64,000 nt of DNA from Acanthosoma haemorrhoidale (taxonomy: Eukaryota > Arthropoda > Insecta > Hemiptera > Acanthosomatidae). A model generated the notes under the pieces. It did not search any database. It was not told the DNA's origin and worked only from the letters and a program-made list of their open reading frames with translations. Numbering within the stretch: the stretch's first letter is position 1; every line of letters begins with the position of its first letter. Of the stretch, positions 47,241 to 59,830 are shown piece by piece. The stretch is from assembly GCA_930367205.1 (NCBI GenBank), contig OV884015.1, positions 33,099,288-33,163,287 of the forward strand, in the 5' to 3' direction. The position numbers and the translations under genes were made by a program.

Positions 47241-47929
47241 TTCTTTATTAGGAATTGTTTTGATCTTATTGTGTGTATCATATCTATATTTTTTAATCTA
47301 TTTGGTTATTATTGGCTATCGTTGGGATTGGTGTGCGCTATTAAAGTTTATCTCATTTTTTTTTTTATCACTTTAACAATTATGGTTACGCAATGCGTTC
47401 TGTTTATGCTAATCTACGCAGTGTTTTTATATTATTACATGCTCTTATATTGTGAATGTTTTTAATATTTGTCATTATTCTCAAACATGATATAATTGGA
47501 TATATTGTAATACCAACACCGAATTGCTGTGAGATGTATATTGTTAAAGGCTAAATTCAACAGAATTCATTCATACTGTGCACATTGTTCAGTTCCTTCT
47601 TCTTTCACTATCCCGTCCGCACTTCTTTGGATCTCTCCCCTGCAGTATTAGACCTCATAGTTCTGACTTGTATTTCCAATCTCAAAAATCTGCGCTCTTT
47701 TACCGTTATTTTCTTATCCGTGCCACAAAACTTTGAAACTCCATTACCAGCGATATATGCCGTTCATCAAATCTCCCTGTTGTTTCAACTGCTTTACCAC
47801 GATGTCACCCTCTTCATGGACCAGAAAACACCCGCTTACCTTTCCATATTTTATCAATAAATCTTTGGTGTCCGTATAAAAGAGAGAGGGGTTCACGGTC
47901 CCGAAACTGGAAGAGCTCACTAGGGGCGC
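47241..47929. repeat. Right arm of ~0.7 kb inverted repeat
   Basis: Reverse complement of 44224-44918. Beyond the arm (47930-48055) the homology continues only with 38820-38940 (minus), so the right arm is part of a longer repeat of which the left arm is a truncated copy. It carries the same 91-codon frame as the left arm (47585-47860, TTG start) with two residue differences by eye. Confidence 0.9.
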
Positions 47930-48055
47930 GGGGGTAGTACCCCCTAATTGGCCAAAATAAACTGTCATTGGATTGCCCGAAATAAAACCCTCTTTCATTC
48001 GCTGTAGACAGGTCTTATATAAGGCAAAAAGTCTGAGCTTCAGACAGTCGGAATC

Positions 48056-48179
<124 letters not shown>

Positions 48180-48184
48180 ACTCT

Positions 48185-48275
48185 CTCTGGTCATTCTAAG
48201 ACCACCTAAACTACCTATAATGCCTGCCCTGTGCCTCTTCTCCTGAACATAGTTCACGGTCGGGGCACACCTTCT
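48185..48275 (+). mobile_element. LTR family C 3' fragment
   Basis: GGTCATTCTAAGACCACCTA through CCTCTTCTCCTGAACATAG and GGTCGGGGCACA, as in LTR-C2 18560-18645. Homology stops after the last motif. Confidence 0.75.
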
Positions 48276-50404
48276 AAGATCTTACCTTTTCAATCATCAG
48301 AGAACCATCCCACGCCCTTTTCCCCCTTGCAATAACTCATTGGTTTCTTTATATTTTCTTTCATCACTGCTCATTTATGTTATTTGTTTAAATTTGTTGC
48401 TATTGGTTCTTTATAGTAATTTCTTTTGTAAATAGCCTATTTTTGTATATAAACTTATGTATTTTGTTTTGTCAACTATACATTGTTTGTTATTTTGTTA
48501 CATTGTTGTTTTTTCTTGTTATTAATTAAAAAAAATGTTCCTGGATTCTGTTTTTTTTTTTTCATTTCATGATTAAGGAACGAGGAAGTAATCTATACAT
48601 GTCTAAACGTCTGCAGAGGGAAGTTCTCTCCATGCCGACCGGTCAATGAGACCATCTCATATCCAAACGATTACCGCTAACGAACTAATGTATACCTGCT
48701 GACTATCCTATTTGATCGGAGTTGTCGATAAACAATCAGAGGAGTGTAATATGCCCGCTTGGAAATGGTCGGTGGAGCGAATACGCTCGCTTGGCAGTGG
48801 ATCTTTGATGTTTGCCTGTTTGCCTGCACCTCAGTCTATACTGGGTCTACAGCTGTGTTGTCCGAACTCATCCGCTGTGGTCGGCTCGCTACATTTTAAC
48901 ATCGTGGAAACTCAACTGCACAACAAACACACTGAGTGATTATAGCATGGTTAGGGCAGAAAGATTAATGCTGAGGTTCATTCAAACTCCGGCCATTGGA
49001 GAGTGGAGTTTTCTAGATTGAAAATAAAACGTTATAACAGTTTAAAAAGTACGTACTCCTTGGTTCATACTTGTTATCACATTTACCAATGTGATCATAA
49101 TACTTTGTGATACACCATACATTAATGAATCTATAAACAAACGGTTTTTTTTTCTAATACAGTCAATTGTCGTTGTTTATTTTTTTGTTTTTTTTACTTT
49201 CATAGCCCCTTTAAATCCTAATTTCCTCTAAAATCTTTTTTAATAATGTATATATGTATGTATAATGTATAATTTTATAATGTGTATAAAATCAAAAATA
49301 TTTATTATTTATGTAATTTCAAGTAGGAAATTTTCGTTGTGGTGTAGACCAATGTATTTATGATAATTATTAATTGTTTGTGTTCGCGAGAATTTCATAT
49401 TGGGAAAATCCTTACTCGAGGCACTTTAGCCCAGTTGGTAGAGTTGTTGATTTCAAAAATAAGGTAGGTATAGTTACCTGGGCTAGACCAGCAGCTCGAA
49501 CCATTGCGGATGACGGCCTAGTCAGTCGGGTATAAACCAATACAGTTGTGAAGGGACAAAAGGTGTTTATTTCTTAATATATACAGTACAGATCCTCTCA
49601 TAGATGGTCTGGACTGTTGGCTATGTACAAGTGTAAACGTGGAAAAGTTCTGCTCACAAAAGTGAGTTTGAAACCCAAAATAAACGAGACATTGAATAAT
49701 GAAGGATATTTTAGCGGTGCATTTGATCCATTTCATTAAAATTGACTCAGTAATGGATGTGGGGCCATTTCTGTTCCCAAGCGGCTACTCCGAAAAAAAA
49801 AAAAATGTTCATTTCTTAAAGCTGACTTTTATTCTGTCTGCTCGAGAGTTCTTTTATACTTTAGGTGGCACCTCTGGGCTTGGAGACCTTTTTTCAAATT
49901 TATAAATGACCTACGCTCGCAGTTAAGATTAATCTCTTCTATCTCCTTCCTCTTTCTGTAGGCTTTAACCTCTCACCTTTCACCTCTGCACTCTCTTCAG
50001 CCTTATCTGCCACTCTGTTATTGCCAAGCCCGAAGGAAAGGTATATATCTACTTTCTAACTAATCGCCTTTCGTCTGTGACAAATATATTATAATCTATT
50101 CTAGAAAAAAATAACCTAAAGTCTGCTGGGCTGCCACAAGGATCAGTTACCTCGCCACTATTAACTATTTTGTCTCCCTAATAGACTAATCACTAATGGA
50201 TTGACCTAGTCACTTCGTGACTTATTCAATCGAAAATAATTATTGAATGAAAAACGGAATCAGTTCTATTCTCTAAATTTGTGCCCAAAGTAATTCAATA
50301 ACTTAATACAGGAAATACAGAACTTCAATGGTCCCAGATTGTTAAGTACCTCACTGATGTTTCCATTTCTTTGCGAAACATCTCAACTAACGAAATTTAT
50401 TAGT
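48276..50404. other. Intronic AT-rich DNA
   Basis: Contains a piece of J1 tail at about 49198-49225 (TTCATAGCCCCTTTAAATCC) and the tRNA-like segment below. A GC-richer part at 48600-49020 showed no domain in any frame. Confidence 0.5.
49420..49510 (+). repeat. tRNA-like segment, possibly SINE head
   Basis: TAGCCCAGTTGG (49427-49438) fits a polymerase III A-box, and GCTCGAACC (49494-49502) is close to a B-box at plausible spacing. It does not fold into a proper cloverleaf: no convincing anticodon arm or acceptor pairing. A decayed tRNA pseudogene or tRNA-derived SINE. Confidence 0.4.
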
Positions 50405-50640
50405 TATTATAGAAACTTTTTTATTGTGATAAAATTACAACCTGTCTTATTGGTCAATAAGTGATTGTAATAAATGTGCTCATTCATATCATATTTACAG
50501 TTTTCATTCACTCGCCCATTCATACAGTATTTACAAACATCCCAGAGACCTCCCAAATCCACATGGTTGTCTCCTCCCACACACGCGTCACCGGATACGA
50601 GACCGTGGAGGCTGAACCTGTGCTAGTAACTCACTTAAAC
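50405..50640 (-). mobile_element. LINE J2 3'UTR (minus)
   Basis: Plus-strand blocks TTGTGATAAAATTACAACCT, CTCGCCCATTCATACA, CAGAGACCTCCCAAATCCAC and GCGTCACCGGATAC match 42780-42980 in order. No coding part. Confidence 0.82.
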
Positions 50641-52520
50641 CTACAGAGAATACACAATATATTTCTAAGATAATAAACTAAGAATAACGAATTCCCCCTG
50701 GCGTACTACCACCTCCCGGCCAAACGATACTAGTAAAATTGACTCAAAGATTCTTTGAAAATGAGTAGTAACAATAATTTAGTAAAACGTGTCGCACATA
50801 AAGAATAAGATAAATAAAGTTATTCATTCTATATTTAAGGAACACTAGAAATCAGTCTTTTAGTTGTGGATTTTTCTTCTATTTCTGTTTATCTACATAT
50901 AAATAAGTGGATATTTTAGTTTTACGTATTAATTTTAGTTTAGATGCGCTCTGGCGTCTGGCAGTTATATGTATTGAGCTCATTTAACATAAAACAAAAT
51001 AAAAAATTCAAATAACAATAGAGAATGGAGTGGATTTCTACACAATATTTTATCGAATAATATGTTGAGAAATGACCGAGAAGTTTTACGAAATTAGTCA
51101 ACAATCCTAAGCACGTTTTTTACGACCATTTAATAAGTTTTTAAGATAATAAGGAAGTGAAGCAGATAATCCCCCCCCCCAACCAGCAATATCTCCATAT
51201 TGTCTGTCACTGTCTACATCCAATGGGGTAAGGCAGAAGCGGCAAGGCAACTAATCCTCAAAACGACTATTATGCTACCGCCTTTAGAGATCCTTCCTAA
51301 TCGCTGATCGTCATTGAACTCTTTATACCGACAGATATTTAAAATCTCGATTTCGTATTTGTGGTTGGGCAATACCCTCATGTAATACAAACCCTAGTAA
51401 TTATTTAAAACCTTTATCGACTCGTCTATTGAGGTCATTCATCTCTTCTGCACTTAAACATTTATTTTAGATGCTCAATTAGAGGTTTTGTTTGTATGTT
51501 TTGTAGTTTCTAAGTTAGCAGGATCTTAATTAAAAAGATTGTATATATCGGATTGTTAATGTATGTACCTTAATTGTTGACATGGTACTTCAATTTCCAG
51601 GAGTACAATGCATGAGGAAAATTATGACATCAAAATCAATAAGCTTTCGTGGCGGTATTTTTTAAGTACGTTTTAATGCTGATTGTTGATTGAAATTGGG
51701 TAGACATGTTTTCGATATGGGTAGGGGATAGAACAGCAGACATTGGAAGGACTAAGGTTCGAGCCTTATCATTTTTCTTTGGTTGATAATTCGTAAAATA
51801 CTGGGATCACATATTACAACCAATAGTTAAAGATTCAGAGAATATGTTCATTTTTAAATATTTTATACGTATAAAGCCATAAAAGATATACTACCTTTAG
51901 AAAATTCTACAAGTGAAGAAAACTCCCTGGCTTTGTTATAATCTTTTCTTTTTTTGGTTGATAATTGGTCGAATCTACCGCTTAAAACAGTACAATTACA
52001 TTAAATGTTCAAATGAGCATGGCAGCACCGCAGCGTTACTATCAACCTGTAATTGAACAAATATTGGTTTCTGTGTGATAAACTAATGTTGGTAATTCAC
52101 GAGCAATCCCTCATTTTCTTCAAGAATGGAAACATTACTTCAGCGATGACAACCCGTTATCTATCTATACATATCTGCCTTGTTGAGTAGCAGACATCGA
52201 AGTGCTGTTATAGATAATGCAAGTTAAACATCCGGCCACTACTCTAAATGCATACACTATAGCCACGAGTGAGTACTGAGGGGAAAAAAACTGTAATTGT
52301 GTCTCGAACCCCAATCCAATAAAATAATATCATTCATCATAAATATTTAAAAATTGGATAGGTGTGTTGTAAAAAAAGAACACAGACAACATCGGAGTCT
52401 CATTTTAAAGGTTATACTATATAAGAAATTAATTAGGCTGATGGTTTCCATGAATGGTTCAGTTGGAAGACTGGCTGACAGGATTTTAAAAGGCTCAAGG
52501 TCAAATACCAAGCGGCCGCT
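50641..52520. other. Intronic AT-rich DNA with small repeats
   Basis: Repeat R3 copy 1 lies at 50931-51010. A B-box-like GGTTCGAGCC (51756-51765) followed by a TTTTTCTTTGGTTGATAAT tail lies at 51772-51790. No gene. Confidence 0.5.
50931..51010 (+). repeat. Dispersed repeat R3, copy 1
   Basis: TTTAGTTTAGATGCGCTCTGGCG to an A-rich end (AACAAAATAAAA). Matches 61290-61381. The A-rich end suggests a retroposon 3' tail. Confidence 0.68.
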
Positions 52521-52529
52521 TTTTTATTT

Positions 52530-52640
52530 TTTCGAGTGTCTGTGTCTGTGACTCTCGTGCTCTTAGTCGCCCGCCCAAGGGACCTCCCGGATCTCAGTCC
52601 AGAGGTCCGCGGGTGAGCGAGTGAATGCTGAACTTTAAAG
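52530..52640 (+). mobile_element. LINE J2 3' fragment (plus)
   Basis: TGTGACTCTCGTGCTCTTAG, GGGACCTCCCGGATCTC, GAGCGAGTGAATGCTGAA resemble the minus strand of 42860-43030. Short and diverged. Confidence 0.6.
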
Positions 52641-53430
52641 ATGGGATGGAAGAGATCACGGATCTCAATTTATATACTTATTGCCGAATCGAGTACATTT
52701 TAATTTTATTCGATACATTGAAAATAATTGTTACCTAAAAACTTTAATTACTATAAAACCAATGAGATTACGCACAACAAATATTCGTTTTTAGTTGGTT
52801 ATGGCAAAACCACATGTTTCTTCTGGATTTTGTTGTTTTTGACAGTTCTATGGTAGTCACTTCTGCGCCACCAAATTAAGACATTCTTCTTTATATTTGC
52901 TAAGTAGCCGTCTTCGCCACAAGAAAGGGCGTTATGAGCCCTAAAGATCTATTCGGCTCTTTTCGACTAATGATTGGTCTATTATACGTAGTGATGATGT
53001 TTATTTATGAATCTTCGTTAGATTATCCTCTTATTTCTCACTCCACCAACCATTCAAGCTGCATATACCTCAATGCATTCGAAACCTTCTATCTGTCATC
53101 TACTTCTGAGAAACCAACCTCTGGTTCTGTATAATCCGTTTCGTCTCACTTAACATTTAAACAATATTATACGGCTATATCAAACACACCTGACGCATAT
53201 TTGCGTATCCACGCAACCTGAGTGTCTCCAAAAAAATACTCTGTGTAAAGTTTCGTTTGCTACTTGCAAACCCACTACATTTCATCTTTGTGTCATTCTC
53301 CAAGATTTAAATCATAATTAATTATAAGAGGTGGATGATAAACTTCAACCTTGCGATGCGAAATGTATCATTTTATTATTATAATAATTATATATTTATT
53401 TTTGCGAATAAATTTTTGTTGTGTTCTCAG
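52641..53430. other. End of intron 1
   Basis: AT-rich with no element recognised, ending in the splice acceptor at 53430. The frame at 52934-53134 starts with ATG but has no domain and no family match. Confidence 0.5.
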
Positions 53431-54758
53431 TCTCCTCATTGACTTTCATGTACGGGATGACCATCAGCTGGACGTCCCCAGTGCAATCCCTCCTCCAGAG
53501 CGACTCCAGTCCGGTCGGCAGACTAACAGACGAAGAGATGTCTTGGTTGGCCTCTTTGATCTACGTCGGAGGAGTCGCCGGTACCGTCACCTGGAGCAGG
53601 GTGGCCGACAGACTAGGCCGGAAGTTCGGTGGTTACCTAGTGGCTGGTACCTTCCTGCTGGGCTGGGCCCTGACAGCCTTCACCTCGAATCGCAACCTCC
53701 TGTTCGTGGCGAGGTTCCTTAACGGGTTCGCTGGCACTGGTGGCATGATCGTCGCCCCGACCTACATCAGCGAGATCGCGCAGGACAGGATCCGTGGATC
53801 TCTCGGGTCCTTTGCCATGCTCTACATCAACGCCGGAGTGCTCGGCTCCTACACACTAGGAGCACTGATGTCATACCAAGCCCTCAACCTCGCTTGTCTG
53901 GCCATCCCGGTCTTCTTCTTTGTGGCCTTTCTGAGGATACCGGAATCACCTGAGTACTTGTGGAGCAAGAACAAAAAGCATTCGGCCCATAAATCACTGC
54001 TGTGGCTACGAGGAGGAGACGTCAAATGTGCCGAAGAGGAAACGCTCTGCTACAGTGGCCATAACCAGCTGCAGCAAGAGAGTGTCCACTACTCCGCCTT
54101 GGTCAGTGACAAAGGTCGAAAGAAGGCAATGGTGATTGGGCTGGGACTGTCCACCTTTCAGCAAATGAGTGGCATTGTAACGATCATGTCCTTCACTTCC
54201 TTTTTCTTCGCTAAATCCGGAAGTTCCATACCACCAGACCGAGCGACCATTATCGTAGGGGTCATCCAACTCTTCGCCTCTTTGGTCAGCTCCTCCATCG
54301 TCGACCGTTGTGGCAGGAAAGTGCTCCTATACATCTCCTACTTATCCATGGGTGTCGCACTGACTACCCTAGGAGTGTACTTCTTCCTGGACGGTGCCAA
54401 GGTGGACGTATCCTCCTTCAGGTGGCTCCCTGTCCTATGCCTCTCCTTCCACGTCCTCAACTACGCACTAGGAGCAGGGCCTGTACCGTATATAGTCATT
54501 TCCGAGACAGTGCCCATCGACATCCGAGGTCTCGCCGTGTCAGTTCTTATCCTTTGGGGAACGTTTCTAGCCTTCGTCAACGTCAAGATCTTCCCCTTCC
54601 TCGTAGCTAGTACAGGATTCAGCGGGTGTCTCTGGCTCTACGCCACCTTCAGCTTCCTCGGCTTCTTTTTCGCCTTGGCTATGGTTCCTGAGACCAAAGG
54701 TGTCCCGTTGCAGGATATTCTGTTACAACTTCGAGAGCGCACAAAAGACATCGTTTAA
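53431..54758 (+). CDS. Tret1-like: Tret1-like facilitated sugar transporter, last exon
   Basis: Major facilitator sugar transporter of the plasma membrane; insect relatives move trehalose or hexoses down their gradient between gut, fat body and haemolymph. Numbered on the joined 470-residue protein: DRLGRK at 88-93 (loop 2-3), PTYISEIAQDRIRG at 138-151, PESPEYL at 199-205, QQMSG at 272-276, DRCGRK at 320-325 (loop 8-9), GPVPYIVISE at 378-387 and PETKG at 448-452. Twelve hydrophobic segments fit. Unusual points: after QQMSG the family's conserved Asn is Val, and the following aromatic pair is missing, so the substrate may differ. The exon starts at an AG acceptor (53429-53430); an apparent earlier start at GTG 53421 is intron sequence. 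GC content is far above the flanks. TAA at 54756-54758. Paralogues of this kind are numerous in insects, so the exact substrate is unknown. Confidence 0.93.
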
Positions 54759-55105
54759 TAGGGATAATTTCCATGAAGGTAGAATTTTTTCATTAGTGAA
54801 TACGGACAGATGTAAAGGTGTTGACACTGTTAAGATTTTCATCTGATATGATACTTCATGGTTGTCAACCTAGCTAGATCTGTTACAGTACAGGTGAATA
54901 TTTCCGAGCTTGGAAGCTATGTTCAAATGTCTTACTGCCGTAGTGACAATCTAACAATTCGTAAACCAGATGTTGTCACCTACATAGAAGGAGTGTTGTT
55001 GTGTACTGTGATATTATATTTTAAGAAAGAAGTACTGTTTTTTCGTTGCTCCGAAGGAATGTATATATAGATTAGTACAATTAATAAAAGAGAAAATGTA
55101 TTTTC
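54759..55105 (+). other. Probable 3'UTR with polyadenylation signal
   Basis: AATAAA at 55083-55088 lies about 325 bases after the stop codon; cleavage would fall near 55100-55110. A second AATAAA near 55733 could serve a longer form. The frame at 54858-55070 has no domain. Confidence 0.6.
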
Positions 55106-56040
55106 AGGCAGGTATCGTCTTGCGGCCGCCTGACTTTGTTGCAAGGTAAATGTAATAAAATTCCAATTCGGACTGGGCTTGTTTAAAATATATAATGACG
55201 GGAAATATGCCGAAAAAAGTTTATAAGCAGGCACGTTTCTGTCATTTCAGAATTTTATTATTCACATCAAATCTTAGGTTTAGTGTTCGATTTGCCTATA
55301 AGACAGAATTATAGGCAAATTTAATAGGTAATTGATATAACATTTTAACTTTTGTTATTATTATAGATGAGCATTTTGTTCTCAATGGCCAATATGGTTA
55401 ATAAATTATTACAAAGTATTTTTAGTGATACATAATTTAAAACTGTATCCTGTATTTCCTATTTCAAGTATAATTAGGTTTCATAATTGTATAATAGACT
55501 GTTGACTGAAGTTAATTAAACTCTATTAAAAAAAAAAATGAAAAATCTTAAATCAACAGATAGTACAATTATCAAAATACGAATAGCTCATAACTCTGTC
55601 CAAAATACTCTACCTGGTGGGCTGATGTGATGGGCCTTCTCAAAATAGAAACTCCATTAAAAGAATGATAGGAAAAATTGACTACTGTTTGGTTTTGTGA
55701 ACTCTCGTTTGTATAATAATGATAATATTACAATAAAGAAACATGTATTTTTTTAACTTTTTGTACAAAATACAAGTGTAATATCACATTATTAAAAGAG
55801 ACAATTGAGAATTCATTAAGTGGTTGTTTTTTTTACATTTTATAAATATTCTTTTATTTTGTATATTTTCTTTCTTTATCCTCTTGTTGCATACATTTCA
55901 TTAATATTATTTACTCATGTACATTGTTTATAGCTTAGCATTTTCTTAATTTCAGAGAACATCAACAAAAAAAGTAATCGTATTAAATATTTGTTTTCCT
56001 CTTTCTTCGAATAATAATTATCGTCCCATACCTCTCACGT
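55106..56040. other. AT-rich stretch downstream of the gene
   Basis: No gene or repeat end recognised. Confidence 0.5.
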
Positions 56041-56059
56041 ACTTGAGCAATGAGCAAAA

Positions 56060-56480
56060 CCATTCTCGTACGGAAACCTGCTAAGTTTATAATGAACCGT
56101 CATCTTACCATCCAATTAGTCTATTTCCTATCCTCTCAAAATTTTTCAGAAGACGTCTACTCAAACCTCTCTCCCCAGTCATCAATTTGTTTTTTTTTCC
56201 TTTTCAGAGACTCAACTGCTCAACATAGCCTCCGACGAGATGTTGATCATGCTTCCTCTGCACTTGAAAGCGAACAATATTACTCGGGGGTCTGAACTTA
56301 GCTCAGGCTTTCGAACGGGAATGGCTTTACGAGCTAAAAATCTCTTTACCGCACCTTCAATCCTATCTGTCAAACCAGTTCTTTTGAGTCCTTAGTGGAT
56401 GAGAATAGTCCAATTATTATCCTATTCAAGCAGGAAATCTTCAAATCAGCGTCCTTGGACTCATTCCCTTATCCAGTGTT
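56060..56480 (+). mobile_element. LINE reverse-transcriptase fragment (plus)
   Basis: Frame-broken RT palm: PISLFPILSKFFRRRLLKPL in one frame then NLAQAF and WLYELKISLP in another, comparable with the minus strand of 43980-44220 (SLLPILSKIFEKLLLKRL). Several stops. The first part of the 56050-56295 frame is not LINE-like. Confidence 0.78.
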
Positions 56481-59400
56481 AGATGAACTGTTTCTGAATG
56501 TTTTTGTTCTAATGGACATAATTTAATCGGACTTTGGAAATCAATCAAGAGGGAGTAATTAATAAGATCAGCCAAACCCTTGATTATGTCATACTGCACA
56601 CTTAATTATATTTATTTTTCTGGCATTAACAGCCTATATTTAAATTGTTTTAAAATACAGTCTACTAACAGATACAGAATGAACAGTTAATTAAACTAAA
56701 GAACTTGTAAGTTGATATAAAGGAAAATGTAAAATATGAATTCAACGCTAATAAATGGTGAGTGAATGCATCCATCTACTGATTGCTTGGAACTGTTAAG
56801 GTTAACTAGAATGAGCTCTTAGGTTGAGTGACTTGAAGTAGTCATGAAACCATAAAAGGAATAGAATGCTGGCAATAAAAAAAGATTTTTAGCTCATAAA
56901 AGTTGTTTATAAAAAGTAAGTTTTTTCAAAGGATCTTTCACTGGTGTGTCTATGCGTTATAAAAAAACCGGTCTAAATCTCAAAGGACGAGAGCTCATGA
57001 GTGTGACAACCCGAGCGTATATTTAAATAATAAATCTACCGTATGTCTACAGTATAGTGTTTATTCACCAACTACGTTTTCTACTGCTCTATGCTGTCGT
57101 CTTCAGTTGCTGAAATTAAAAGTCACATGATAAACGTTGACTGAGTATACGGCAACGACAACAATGATTAAAATAAACAATAACTAAAGCCTGTTTAAAA
57201 CATTAACACTGCTGGAAGTCCGAAATGGTTCGTCCATTTTATATGTTATTAAAATTAAAAATTTCAGAAAAATTCCTCACATTAGTAACAAAAAATTTAA
57301 AAACACAATAATCTCTTCAGAGTTCCCTCTATGACTGGCTTAATTTAGGAGTTCTGGGGGGTTTCTTAGCATACTTGAGTTTATTATTGTTTATTTTTGT
57401 TTATATTGTCTGATTTTATTTATTATCGATGCTCACACGGCTGGTTATTAATTTTCTATCGTTTGTATAGTGTAGCAACGCAAGTATATTTGGTGCATCA
57501 TGGTGCCCTTCTTTCTGTAGATACTGGTAGAACTGGCTTGTTTTTCGTTTAAGATCTCATTGGTTTCCATCTAATCGATAAATTTCTATTTGTTCTACCA
57601 ACATCAGATTTATTCATTCCCCACACTCGATTTTATATACACCTCATTTATCTTTTAACTGAATGAGTGTGGGGAAATTGAACATGATTTCATTGCTCGT
57701 ATAATTCGATTTATTCAATTACTCGAACTGATTTCTTGCTATTATAAAAGGGACTGTTACCCATGTAATCATATAAGTTATTCTGTTGCCTAGAGTAAAA
57801 AAGGTTGCAAGTAAGGTGAAGTCATGTTTTATTAGCCCGAAGAGAGTATTTGTAAATATTATTTACAGACTTTGTATAATATTGTACAAGTCCAAAGTGG
57901 GCATAGATTACGAAATTAAGGGAATGTAAGTGGGTCCAGTGCAGTTGTTCGTATAAAGTGTTAATTATACAGTAGCATAAATGATTTACGTTACTGCTAT
58001 GTATTTTATGTTAATAGTGACAGAGTAAATAATTCTCTGTGTTAGGGTAAGAAACATTAAATTGAAAAGTAAAAAGTTAAATTGAACAAAGGCCCAATGA
58101 TGCCGTTCCGAACATTATTAATATATTATTAGTATCTTTGTAAGTTTATTATTACATGTTTGTACGTAATAAAGTATTTCTGGACTATGTTATTGTATTC
58201 GCTTTAAATGCATATACAATTAGTTTAAATTTAAATCTGTTCCGAAACCAAGTCGCAATTGGTATTTACCTTACTGCATTTTTAATTCATATTTCATACA
58301 CATGATTGTATTTATAGTTCCGCTCGTTATGACATAGTATCATTTATGTTGTATGAGGATTTTGATACAACTTCATACAAGTTCAGTTTCCATTGGTGGA
58401 GTTTGGTGTCCGTAACTTCACCTCTTATGAGTCGGAACACCAGAATCTTCTTTCGCCGTTGAAACAAATTATGTAAATATGTTTAAGCCCCCAGTGAAAA
58501 ATGTAACAATAATGTTTACAAACAGGCCCGATAATGAAAAAAAATCGCTAAAGTTGGTTATATTAAACTTTGTGTAAGCTGGTAAGATTAAATTTAAATA
58601 TATATGCTAGCTGCCTCAGGAGGAGGTCTCAATCTAGTACAGACCCAAGGCTAAAATGAAAAAAAAAAAAACCTACGAATCTTGCCGCTCAGTCCCTTGG
58701 GTTGGGTCCAGGCAACAATTATAATTGGGGCTCGAAAAACCTAACTTTTTTTTTTCTTTTCTTTCACTTTTAATTAAAATTCTCTGGAAATATAAATTGC
58801 TGCCGTAAATGTTTCGAAAAATATGTATTCTATATTTGTTCGAAGGAATACATTAGTATTTTACACGAATTTTACATAAGGAACAAAATACGAGAAAGGC
58901 GAAATAGTTTATAATTATTGAACTGAAACATGCCCTCATGTTGTCAATTGCAATAATTTAATTTAATTAACTTATTGATTGAGAGCTCCAATATAAGAGT
59001 GCCATGCGCTTTATTTAAAAAACCATTTCACGAATAAATCTCATTGTCAGTTATATTAATTTTATCATTTGTCTATAGCGTCATTCACTGCTACTAGCAC
59101 CACTCAGAACTAATTAAATAAATAATGTATGCTTAGTAGATGGAACAAACCGTTCATTGATATTAATAAAAACATAATGCATTATTACATAAAAAAAATA
59201 ACAATAGCTAATTTTGTAAAAAAATAAACTTTTTATCTTAAATTTCAAACTATTTTGAACCAAATAGATAAAGATATTTCAAGGTCTTTATCATTATGGT
59301 CAATAGTGTTATATATAGTGTATTGGCCAGATCGCTCGCTGGTGGTATATTAGCCTAATTGGTCTGATCACGCCGGTAATACTTAAATATTATTGGTGCT

Positions 59401-59727
59401 CTTTTTTTCTCATTTATTAATCCGTTGAGTTTTAAGGGGGTTGTTAAACAGCAACTGTGTATCTGTACATTAAAGTAACAACTGTCAATTTCATTTCATA
59501 TGAATTCGAATTAGGTGATATGCAGAAGTAAGGAATATAAAAATATACAAAAACATAAATGAACAATGATGTTGATCTTTGTGGTTTTAGTAACGATTTT
59601 TTTTTTTTTAAGTAAATGATTTTCACTATTAATTAAGAAGACTCTTTGAGTTTGTTGGTACACCGAAGAAATGATACCGTCTATAAAAGATCAGATTTTA
59701 GAATAACATTCCCCTGAGCATATTAAG
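56481..59727. other. AT-rich stretch with one hairpin
   Basis: No gene. TTCCCCACACTC (57617-57628) and GAGTGTGGGGAA (57665-57676) form a perfect 12 bp stem with a 36-base loop; meaning unknown. Confidence 0.5.
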
Positions 59728-59830
59728 AGATGGTCAATTATTTTTTATGATTAACCTTGAATCGTTCAAGAACAAACGAATCAGTGTATTTACTTTTTAG
59801 CAGACTAATGAAAAACCATTTATTTATTTG
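59728..59830 (+). repeat. Dispersed repeat R2, copy 2
   Basis: Shares GAGATGGTCAATTATTT and the following ~90 bases with 46416-46520. Confidence 0.65.

Noticed and set aside
49420..49510. Functional tRNA gene
   Set aside because: A- and B-box-like motifs are present, but there is no cloverleaf with a sensible anticodon arm or acceptor stem.
52934..53134. Alternative upstream exon for the transporter
   Set aside because: No Tret1-like N-terminal residues, no donor in the right phase, and a stop at 53132-53134; exon 36049-36133 fits far better.
53421..53430. GTG start that would add Met-Phe-Ser-Val to the transporter exon
   Set aside because: These bases are the end of a T-rich intron and its AG acceptor. 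GTG is not a normal eukaryotic start, and the upstream exon supplies a proper ATG.
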